NCBI GenBank assembly: GCA_963785255.1
Contig: CAWAUR010000014.1
Coordinates: forward strand, 372,001 to 436,000
Source: Bog-159 sp963785255
GTDB taxonomy: Bacteria > Acidobacteriota > Terriglobia > Bryobacterales > Bryobacteraceae
DNA length: 64,000 nucleotides
Direction of reading: 5' to 3'
Position 1 is the stretch's first letter. The number at the start of each line of letters is the position of its first letter. The notes below the pieces were generated by a model. It saw only the letters and a list, made by a program, of their open reading frames with translations, was not told the DNA's origin and searched no databases. Position numbers and translations under genes: made by a program. Positions 7,987-15,764 of this stretch are shown here, in pieces.

Positions 7987-9685
7987 ATGCGATCCGCAGT
8001 CCGAGTAGCGGCGGTGTTCGCCACTTTGCCCATAGCCATGCCCCTCCACTGCCAGGAACGTACCCAAGCGCGCTCCATGGTGATTTCGAAGCACGGAATC
8101 GCCGCCACCAGCCAGGCGTTGGCCTCGCAAGCTGCCGCGCAGATTCTGGCGCGCGGCGGATCGGCCATCGACGCTGCCATCGCCGCGAATGCTTTGCTGG
8201 GTTTGGTGGAACCCATGAGCTGCGGCATCGGCGGCGATCTCTTCGTCATCTATTGGGATGCCAAAACGGGCCATCTCACCGGCCTGAACGCCAGCGGCTG
8301 GGCGCCGCGCGGCCTCACCATCGAATTCCTGAAATCGCACGGCCACTTCAGCATGCCGCAGGATGGCATTCAATCGGTGACCGTGCCGGGTTGCGTCGAC
8401 GGGTGGGAGAAGCTGCACAAGCGTTTCGGCCGGCTGAAGCTGGCGAGATCTGTTTCAACCCGCGATTTACTACGCTGAAGAAGGTTTCCCAGTCACCGAA
8501 ATCATCCAGGACACCTGGAAATCGGCCACTTCGAAGTTATGGGGCGACGACGCCGGCCGCCGTATCTTCCTGCCCGAGGACAAGGTACCCGAGGTGGGCC
8601 AGATCTTTCGCAACCGGCGATTGGCGGCGGCTTACAAGCTGATAGCGGCCCAAGGCGCGGCGGCATTTTACAAAGGCGATGTGGCGCACGCCATTCTGAA
8701 AACCTCAACCAAGCTGGGCGGGACCATGACGGCGGCGGACCTGGCGGATTTCCAGGCCGAATGGGTCGATCCGGTCTCGACCATGTATCGCGGCTGGAAG
8801 GTGTATGAAATGCCGCCAAATACGCAGGGCATCGCGGCGCTTGAGATGCTCAACATCATGGAGACGCTTCCACTGTTCAACTACGCGCCATCCAGCGTGG
8901 AGGATCTGCATTTCAAGATCGAAGCACAGAAGCTGGCCTACGAGGATCTGCGGCGCTACGTGGCCGATCCGCGATTCGCGCGGCTGCCCACGGCCGGGCT
9001 GCTTTCGAAAGATTACGCGCGCGCGCGGGCCGCACTGATCCAGCGCGACGAAGCCAACTGCGCCCCGGCGCCGGGCAAGCCGCCTTCCACGGTCGGCGAC
9101 ACCATTTATTTATCGGTGGTGGATCGCGACGGCAACATCGCTTCCCTGATCCAGAGTGTCTATCTGAGCTTCGGCTCGGGCGTGGTGGTGGACGAATACG
9201 GGTTCCACCTGCAGAATCGCGGCGCGCTGTTTGAGATGGATCCTGAACACCCCAACGCGCTCGCGCCGCGCAAACGGCCGTTGCACACCATCATTCCGGC
9301 GTTCATGGAGAAGGACAACATCCACATCGGCTTCGGCATCATGGGCGGATACAATCAGGCGCAGGCGCACGCCCAGTTCGTGTCCAACCTGGTGGACCAC
9401 AATATGAATATCCAGGCGGCCTTGGAAGCGCCGCGCTTTACCAAGCTGTCGTTTGGCGGGTGCGATGTGATGATCGAGGATCGCGTGCCGGAGAGTGCGC
9501 GCGAGGGGCTCGCCGCGCGCGGTCATAAGCTGGAAGTGCTGGCGGATTTCTCCGGCTGGATGGGCGGCGGGCAGGCGGTGTTGCACGATTCGGAGACCGG
9601 GGTGAATTACGGCGCATCGTCACCGCGCAAGGATGGCGCGGCAGTCCCGGAGCCGGCGCCCTATTTCGGAGCGCGGCCGCGCTAG
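7987..9685 (+). pseudogene. ggt: gamma-glutamyltranspeptidase-like (Ntn hydrolase) with one frameshift
   Basis: From ATG 7987 the protein starts with a probable signal peptide (about 20 residues, ending MPLHCQE) and gives the GGT N-terminal half (SKHGIAATSQALASQAAAQI, SAIDAAIAANALLGLVEPMS, GIGGDLFVIYW). Near 8447 the frame shifts by one base, and the rest continues (DLFQPAIYYAEEGFPVTEII onward) to 9685. The small-subunit nucleophile Thr is in GDTIYLSVVDRDGN, followed by SFGSGVVVDEYGF and KRPLHTIIPAF, as in this family of periplasmic enzymes that cleave gamma-glutamyl bonds. About 566 residues in total, normal length. A single indel separates it from a functional gene, so assembly error is possible. 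Confidence 0.8.
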
Positions 9686-9793
9686 CCTGGTGGCGCAGAC
9701 GATCGTGGTTTGTCGCCGGCGCGCCGTGCTCGAACTCGGCAGGCCACCAAAAACGATGGCCCGCCCCACAGCAGCGGCGGGGACGCAGTGAAA

Positions 9794-10312
9794 TCAATGC
9801 GGGTCCGGTGCCAGCGGCGGATCGAACCGCCATGCCGGACCATTCCCGATCTTCACGACCTTAGTGACGAATGTCACGCTGGCTTCTCCCGCGTGGCCGG
9901 TGACTTCCCAACAGCCCACGGTTGGAAAGATTAAATACGACGGACGGAATCCGATATCCTTATAACCGCTCGGGACGTAGGTCTGCAAGGGCGGCGCGGG
10001 ATCGTCCAATCGGCGTCCCTCAATTCTCAATTCGCCGTGGACCCCTCGCCACCAAGCCCACTTCATCCCCAGCGCGCCAGTCAGGGTCACAAAACCGGGA
10101 CCGCCCGGTTGGAACACAACGGTCCCGTCAGGCTCGACATTAACCGCTATCGCAGCATTGCCATAGGTACCCGCCGGCCAAGGCTCGCTGGTTGCGCCTC
10201 CTCCGTTCGGCTTCGTTACCGGGCACGCGGTTGGCCCGGAAGCGGCTGCGGCCTGGCCGCCGATAGCCGCCAGCAAACCGGCCACAATCAGTAGGCACCG
10301 CGTGGTTCTCAT
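9794..10312 (-). CDS. secreted protein of unknown function
   Basis: A 172-residue protein starting at ATG 10312, supported by a strong AGGAGGG ribosome-binding site 5 bases upstream. The first 22 residues (RTTRCLLIVAGLLAAIGG then QAAAA) form a clear Sec signal peptide. The mature part is rich in Gly, Pro and Trp (WPAGTYGNAAIAVNVEPDG, MKWAWWRG, VPSGYKDIGFRPSYLIFP) and contains two Cys (ACPV, GCWEV) that could form a disulfide. I do not recognise the family. It reads divergently from the TonB operon, after the short 91-aa gene on the same strand. Confidence 0.75.
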   Translation of the reverse strand: MRTTRCLLIVAGLLAAIGGQAAAASGPTACPVTKPNGGGATSEPWPAGTYGNAAIAVNVEPDGTVVFQPGGPGFVTLTGALGMKWAWWRGVHGELRIEGRRLDDPAPPLQTYVPSGYKDIGFRPSYLIFPTVGCWEVTGHAGEASVTFVTKVVKIGNGPAWRFDPPLAPDPH

Positions 10313-10349
10313 GGCACCCTCCTGATGGATATTTTGCCAGATTTTGACG

Positions 10350-10625
10350 TCAATACGGAGGCGCCAGGCGGCTGAACTCGAACCGCAACGGATCCAGTCC
10401 CCGCGCCGACAACTGGTGGGCGCACTCCTGCACACTATCGCCAATCGCTTCGATGCGTCTCAGGGGAAGATCTTCGGGTGTATAGATCTCCAGCGCGATG
10501 TACTTGCCGATAAGCGCGAGACGTTCTTCGAGTGTCAGGCGGTCCGGCGAACGTCCCATGGCGCGTTGAGTATCTTTGGTGGCGGAAGCTGGCATGGCGT
10601 GGGGCGCGAAGTTGCAATCTAACAT
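10350..10625 (-). CDS. short conserved protein of unknown function
   Basis: Up to 91 residues from ATG 10625; inner ATGs at 10595 and 10559 are equally possible, and the coherent part starts at RSPDRLTLEERLALIGKYIA. It is helical and charged, without signal or membrane segment, and ends RFEFSRLAPPY. Codon use matches real genes. Nothing in it suggests a function, and I do not recognise a named family. The secreted-protein gene begins 38 bases downstream on the same strand, so the two may share a transcript. Confidence 0.55.
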   Translation of the reverse strand: MLDCNFAPHAMPASATKDTQRAMGRSPDRLTLEERLALIGKYIALEIYTPEDLPLRRIEAIGDSVQECAHQLSARGLDPLRFEFSRLAPPY

Positions 10626-10795
10626 GCGCCGGACCCTTCCGGCAAGTGCGCGCGCCGGGCGTATCTGCGTTCATCGGCGTTCATCTGCGGCCATATTGGT
10701 TTTTGTTTTTGCACCAGGCCGTAAGAAAACGTAATTTGGCCGGCAGAGTTTATCGATCTTAAAGTCTTATTTCCTTGCCGCCGATAAGCCAGTTG

Positions 10796-12817
10796 ATGAC
10801 GGATCTCGCCAAATTGCGCCTCCGCAGTTGGATATTCCTGGCGGTCCTGCTGGCCGTCCCCTGCCGGGCGGACTCGCAGGCGCCAGCCGATTTGGCCGAA
10901 GCCAGCCTGGAGACGCTGATGAATATGGAAGTCAGTTCTCCGGCCCGCAAGGAGCAGAAACTCAGCCAGACGGCCGGCGCCGTCTACGTCATCACGCAGG
11001 AAGATATCCGCCGTTCCGGCGTGAGCAGCATCCCGGAATTGCTGCGCATGGTTCCGGGCCTGCAAGTGTCGCGCATCGACGCCAATAGCTGGTCGGTAAC
11101 CGCGCGCGGTTTTGCCGGGCGCTTCTCCGACAAGATGCTGGTGATGATCGACGGGCGCAGCATTTACAACCGCATGTTCGCCGGAGTTTACTGGGAACAG
11201 AATAGCGTGCCGCTGGAGGATATCGAGCGCATCGAGGTAATGCGCGGCCCGGGCGCCACGATGTGGGGCGCCAACGCCGTCAACGGCGTCATCAACATTA
11301 TTACCAAGCCGGCGCGGGAAACCCAGGGACTTACAGTTTCCGCGGGCGCGGGCAATCAGGAACTCGCCTCGGGTTCGGTGCGTTACGGCGGCAGCGCCGG
11401 GGACGCGGTGTCCTACCGCGCATCGGCCGAGTATTTCGACAATGGGCCGTTTTCGAATGCCGCGGGACAAGCCGCGCACGATCGCTGGAGTTCCGGACAG
11501 GGAGACGCGCGCGTGGACTGGCGCATATCCCCCCGGGATTCTGTGACTGTGGAAGGCGACGCCTACCGGGGTAACGCTCAAGAGACCGTTTATCCAAACT
11601 ATCCGGCTATTGGATTGAGTCCGCCCTTTCCCGATTCCGTGGCCATGTCCGGTGGTTATGCGTTGGGCCGCTGGACGCACCAGTTCTCGGATCGTTCCGA
11701 TCTCGCCATGCAGGTCTCCACCGGCGACGAGAATCGCCTGGAGGGGTTTGGACAGCTCGACATGCGGTCCACGCAGTTCGACTTCCAGCATCATTTCGCC
11801 GTTTCCTCCAGAAACGATCTGATGTGGGGCGCGGGTTTCGATATCGACCAGGACGATACCACTAGCCGGCAGATCTTCCCGGCCCCCAGTGCCTCTGTGC
11901 GATTCGTCCCGGCATCCGGGGCCCACACATTGGCCAGTTTCTTTGCCCAGGACCAGATTGCCGTGGTGCCCGAGCGCCTGTCGCTGACGCTGGGAACCAA
12001 GATCGAGTATGCCAATTACTTTGGATTCGATGTGCAGCCGAGCGCCCGGCTCTTGTGGACGATGACGCCGCGGCAAGGCCTGTGGGCCTCTGTGTCGCGC
12101 GCCGTGCGCACCCCGGACCTGGTCGATCTCGACACGCTCATCCAGTTTCAGCCCACCCAGAGTTCCAGCATAGTTGGCATGCTGAGCGGAAACCTGGACA
12201 TCCGGCCGGAGCAGGCTCTGGCATATGAAGCCGGATACCGCAATCAGCCGGCGCGCTGGGTCACCCTGGATCTGGCGGCGTTCTTTACTGTCTACCACGA
12301 CTTGCGGACAATCGATATCGGCACGCCCTATATGGACTCCGGACCGCCGTCGGCGCTGCTGGTGCCCTTGCAGTTCGGCAGCAATGCGGCGGGACACACC
12401 TACGGCATCGAAATGGCCACCAACTGGAGCGTGACCCAAAGGTGGCGTTTGACGGGCAATTACAGTTGGTTCCGCTATGGGCTGAGTACCGCGCAGTTGA
12501 GTGCGCAGAGCGTCCCATTGGATATCGAAGGCAGCTCTCCGGCCCACCAGGTGCAGTTTCGCTCGCAGGTGGATCTGGGCCGGGGTTTCGCGTTCGATAC
12601 CGCCGTCTATTTCGTCTCCGCGCTTAGGGGGCTAGACGTTCCCGGTTACGTCCGCAGCGACGCGCGGATCGGCTGGCGCGTCACCCGCGCGACCGAGATC
12701 AGCCTCTCCGGCCAGAATCTGCTAGACGGTAGGCATCTGGAATTCGCGACCACGGACTACGTCCAATGCAGCCAGATTGGGCGAACCGTCCAACTGAAGG
12801 CCACATGGGCTTTCTGA
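10796..12817 (+). CDS. TonB-dependent outer-membrane receptor
   Basis: A 673-residue receptor starting at ATG 10796 (a TTG at 10775 is in frame but less likely). A signal peptide (LRSWIFLAVLLAVPCRA) is followed by a short periplasmic stretch with LETLMNMEVSSPARKEQKLS, resembling the N-terminus of receptors of the colicin I/catecholate class. The plug domain follows (AVYVITQEDIRRSGVSSIPE, VMIDGRSIYNRMFAG, IERIEVMRGPGATMWGANAV), then a 22-strand-type barrel ending with aromatic Phe (TWAF). The ligand is unknown. It overlaps the YfiR-like gene by 13 bases and heads a signalling operon, which suggests that the receptor feeds or is controlled by that pathway. Confidence 0.93.
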   Translation: MTDLAKLRLRSWIFLAVLLAVPCRADSQAPADLAEASLETLMNMEVSSPARKEQKLSQTAGAVYVITQEDIRRSGVSSIPELLRMVPGLQVSRIDANSWSVTARGFAGRFSDKMLVMIDGRSIYNRMFAGVYWEQNSVPLEDIERIEVMRGPGATMWGANAVNGVINIITKPARETQGLTVSAGAGNQELASGSVRYGGSAGDAVSYRASAEYFDNGPFSNAAGQAAHDRWSSGQGDARVDWRISPRDSVTVEGDAYRGNAQETVYPNYPAIGLSPPFPDSVAMSGGYALGRWTHQFSDRSDLAMQVSTGDENRLEGFGQLDMRSTQFDFQHHFAVSSRNDLMWGAGFDIDQDDTTSRQIFPAPSASVRFVPASGAHTLASFFAQDQIAVVPERLSLTLGTKIEYANYFGFDVQPSARLLWTMTPRQGLWASVSRAVRTPDLVDLDTLIQFQPTQSSSIVGMLSGNLDIRPEQALAYEAGYRNQPARWVTLDLAAFFTVYHDLRTIDIGTPYMDSGPPSALLVPLQFGSNAAGHTYGIEMATNWSVTQRWRLTGNYSWFRYGLSTAQLSAQSVPLDIEGSSPAHQVQFRSQVDLGRGFAFDTAVYFVSALRGLDVPGYVRSDARIGWRVTRATEISLSGQNLLDGRHLEFATTDYVQCSQIGRTVQLKATWAF

Positions 12818-13395
12818 CGGGGCGCCGCTCCGGGGGGTGCCTGGGGCGGTTGCTGGTGGTGGGGATTTCGTTGGCGGCTGCGGCGCAATCCCAATCCGTG
12901 ACGGCGGAAGCGCACTCCGAATCCGAAATCAAAAGCGCCATGTTGTATAACTTCGCCAAATTCGTCGAGTGGCCGGAAGGCGCACTGGGCGGCGCGGGTA
13001 CTCCGCTGGTGGCCGGCGTGGTGGGTGACACCGTAATGGTCTCGGCACTCGAGGAGACGCTGCGGAATCGAACCGTAGATGGACACCCGTTGCGGGTGCG
13101 AAGGCTAAGTTCCGCCGCGGATCTGAAGATCTGCGCGATCCTGCTGGTGGGCTCCTCCGATCGAACCGAAATCGCCAAAATTCTGCAGTCCGTCGGACAG
13201 CGGCCCATTCTGACGATCGGCGAAGACAGCGAGTTTTCGCGCCTGGGAGGCATCATCGCGTTCGTGCGGGAGGGCAACCGGGTGCGCTTCGAGATCAACC
13301 TGGATGCCGCCGAGCGCGCCCGTTTCCAGGTCAGTTCCAAGCTGCTGCGATTAGCGATGATCTGGCGCGAAAGTTCCATGGCAGGGCGGAATTAA
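12805..13395 (+). CDS. YfiR-like (DUF4154) periplasmic protein
   Basis: A 196-residue protein. The start at ATG 12805 is preferred because it opens a signal peptide (GRLLVVGISLAAAAQSQS); an upstream ATG at 12766 lies deep inside the receptor gene. The mature part shows the DUF4154 pattern: SEIKSAMLYNFAKFVEWP near the N-terminus, then NRTVDGHPLRVRRL, CAILLVGSS and ILTIGEDSEF, and the VRFEINLDAAERARFQVSSK block. In Pseudomonas, YfiR is a periplasmic repressor of the diguanylate cyclase YfiN. Here its neighbour is a membrane histidine kinase, so it may act as the periplasmic input to that kinase; this is an inference from gene order. Confidence 0.88.
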   Translation: MGFLTGRRSGGCLGRLLVVGISLAAAAQSQSVTAEAHSESEIKSAMLYNFAKFVEWPEGALGGAGTPLVAGVVGDTVMVSALEETLRNRTVDGHPLRVRRLSSAADLKICAILLVGSSDRTEIAKILQSVGQRPILTIGEDSEFSRLGGIIAFVREGNRVRFEINLDAAERARFQVSSKLLRLAMIWRESSMAGRN

Positions 13396-13396
13396 C

Positions 13397-15763
13397 ATGC
13401 AGGCCTTCCGGAATGTTTCGATTAAACGGAAGCTGATCGCCATCATCATGTTGACCAGCACGGTAGCGGTGATGCTGGCCTGCCTCACATTCCTGGCTTT
13501 TGAACTGTTCACCTACCAGAGGACGGCCACCCGGCAACTGATCACGTTGGCGCGCATTGTGGCGGACAACAGCACGGCGGCGCTGGAGTTCGAGGACCGG
13601 CGCAGTGCGAGCGAAATGCTGGCCGCCCTACGCGCCGAACCGAACCTGACATCTGCCTGCATCTACACGTGGGATGGCCGCCCTTTCGCCGTCTACCTGC
13701 GCGGAGAATCTCGGCGGGATCTTCCGCGCCGTCCGGGCCCGCCGGGCGTCCGGTTCGAGGATGGTCATCTCGTCTTGTTTCAACCGGTGGTCTTCGACGG
13801 CGATGGCATCGGGACCGTTTACCTGAACAGAAGCCTCGACGATGTGTATACGCGCCTGGAGTGGAGCGCCGCCATCGTCCTGGGAGTGTGGCTGGCCTCT
13901 TCCCTGGCGGCCCTGCTGCTCTCGTCCAGGCTGCATCGCGTGATCTCGGAACCCACCCTGCGGTTGGCGGAAATGGCCAGCCGCGTCTCGGCCGAGCGGG
14001 ACTACTCCTTGCGCGCGTCCAAGCGCGGCAACGACGAGATCGGTGTGCTGGTGGACCGCTTCAACGAAATGATGGAGCAGATTCAAGGGCGCACGCGGGA
14101 TCTCGACGAGGCGCACGGCGCGCTCGAACGGCACGTGGCGGAACTCTGCGAGGAGATCGGCCGGAGACAGCGCGCCCAAGAGGAAGCTCTGGACGCCAAG
14201 CGGGCCGCCGAGGAATCCAGCCGTGCCAAGAGCGTCTTTCTGGCCAACATGAGCCACGAGTTGCGCACACCGCTGAACGCCATCATCGGCTACAGCGAGA
14301 TGTTGCGCGAAGACGCCGAATCGGAGCGCGATGCACCCGCCGTGTCCGATCTGACGCGCATCACGGCGGCCGGCAAGCATCTCCTGACGCTGATTAACGA
14401 TGTGCTCGATTTATCGAAAGTGGAAGCCGGCAAAACCGAGTTGGTATGGGAGGAAGTCGCCACCTCGCAGATCCTGGAGGACGCCCGGGGCGCCGTGTCT
14501 CTGCTGGCGCAAAAAAACGGCAACCAACTGGTCATGGAGTGCGCACCCGGTCTTTCGGCCGTCGAGGTGGATGCCGTCAAGTTGCGGCAGAGTCTTTACA
14601 ATCTGTTGAGCAACGCCTGCAAGTTCACCAGTAACGGAACCGTGAGGTTGGAAGTGGCGCCGGTAACCGCGAACGGCGTCGCGGCGGTCGAATGGCGCGT
14701 CAGCGATACGGGAATCGGCATCCCGCGGGATCAGTTGCCCAAGCTTTTCCAGCCGTTCTCGCAAGTGGACGCCTCCACCACGCGCAAGTACGGGGGAACG
14801 GGCCTGGGATTGGCCATCAGCCAGCGATTCTGCCAACTGATGGGTGGGGCTATTACCGTCTGCAGCCAGCCGGGTGAAGGCTCCACGTTCACCATCCGGC
14901 TGCCGCGCCACGCTCCTGGCGGAACGGCGCTGAAGCCGCCGCTTACACCCGCGGCTTGTATCGCGGGGGAGCCCGCCGTCCGGAGACCGCAGCGCGCGAA
15001 CACCGTCCTGGTGATTGACGACGATGCCACCGTGCACCATCAGATGACGCACGTGCTGGGCCGCGAAGGTTTCGCGGTGCTGCGGGCGGCCAGCGGTCCG
15101 GAGGGTTTACGCATCGCCCGGGAAGTGCGCCCCGCAGCCATCACGCTGGACGTATTCATGCCGGGGATGGACGGCTGGAGCGTGTTGCAGGCCCTGAAAG
15201 CCGATGCGGATCTGGCGGATATCCCGGTCATCCTGGTGACCGTGGCCGACGACCGCCGGCGAGCCTGCATGTTGGGCGCAGCGGAATTCCTGCAAAAGCC
15301 CGTGGAGCCGGAGCGTCTGATCGCCGTACTGCACGGATGCTACCCCCCCAAGCCGCCGGGACCCGTGCTGGTAGTGGATGACGACCGGAACGCGCGCGAG
15401 ATGGCCGCGCGCGTCCTGCGGAAGCGGTTCGGCGATGTCATGGAAGCCGAGGATGGCCGCGCCGCCCTGGATTCCATTGCCCGAAGAAGACCGTCTCTGA
15501 TTGTCTTGGATTTGAGCATGCCCGGCATGGACGGATTCGAATTCATCGCGGCTCTGCGGCAAACCGCCGACTGGCGGGCCATACCCATCGTGGTATTGAC
15601 CGCGAAGAACGTAACGGCGGGGGAACGTCAGCGCCTGAGCACGGCCGTGCAGCGCATCCTGCGGAAGGGCGATTTTCCGGCTATGGGGTTGGCGTGCGAA
15701 ATTGCCGATCTGTTAAGAGGGCGCCCCGCGGCATCCATTCCGGCGCCGGAGGAGAAGATCTGA
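13397..15763 (+). CDS. hybrid sensor histidine kinase with CHASE8-like input and two receivers
   Basis: A 788-residue inner-membrane kinase. Transmembrane helices lie at about residues 13-37 and 157-177, bracketing a periplasmic domain that looks like CHASE8 (ARIVADNSTAALEFEDR, SACIYTWDGRPFAVY). A HAMP domain (about 178-232) and a coiled coil lead to HisKA with NMSHELRTPLNAIIGYS (phospho-accepting His 287) and an HATPase with VSDTGIGI and KYGGTGLGLAIS. Two receiver domains follow, each with intact acidic pocket and acceptor Asp (TLDVFMPGMDGW; VLDLSMPGMDGF). It starts 2 bases after the YfiR-like gene and ends 1 base before the GGDEF/EAL gene, so it is the core of a translationally tight operon. 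Confidence 0.95.
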   Translation: MQAFRNVSIKRKLIAIIMLTSTVAVMLACLTFLAFELFTYQRTATRQLITLARIVADNSTAALEFEDRRSASEMLAALRAEPNLTSACIYTWDGRPFAVYLRGESRRDLPRRPGPPGVRFEDGHLVLFQPVVFDGDGIGTVYLNRSLDDVYTRLEWSAAIVLGVWLASSLAALLLSSRLHRVISEPTLRLAEMASRVSAERDYSLRASKRGNDEIGVLVDRFNEMMEQIQGRTRDLDEAHGALERHVAELCEEIGRRQRAQEEALDAKRAAEESSRAKSVFLANMSHELRTPLNAIIGYSEMLREDAESERDAPAVSDLTRITAAGKHLLTLINDVLDLSKVEAGKTELVWEEVATSQILEDARGAVSLLAQKNGNQLVMECAPGLSAVEVDAVKLRQSLYNLLSNACKFTSNGTVRLEVAPVTANGVAAVEWRVSDTGIGIPRDQLPKLFQPFSQVDASTTRKYGGTGLGLAISQRFCQLMGGAITVCSQPGEGSTFTIRLPRHAPGGTALKPPLTPAACIAGEPAVRRPQRANTVLVIDDDATVHHQMTHVLGREGFAVLRAASGPEGLRIAREVRPAAITLDVFMPGMDGWSVLQALKADADLADIPVILVTVADDRRRACMLGAAEFLQKPVEPERLIAVLHGCYPPKPPGPVLVVDDDRNAREMAARVLRKRFGDVMEAEDGRAALDSIARRRPSLIVLDLSMPGMDGFEFIAALRQTADWRAIPIVVLTAKNVTAGERQRLSTAVQRILRKGDFPAMGLACEIADLLRGRPAASIPAPEEKI

Positions 15764-15764
15764 A

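Noticed and set aside
10656..10695. Near-repeat GCGTTCATCGGCGTTCATCTG upstream of the TonB operon
   Set aside because: Only two short tandem words; resembles common background repeats and is not enough to call an operator.
10619..12547. 642-residue minus-strand open frame opposite the TonB receptor
   Set aside because: Long because of GC-rich codon structure; no domain, while the plus strand encodes a complete receptor.
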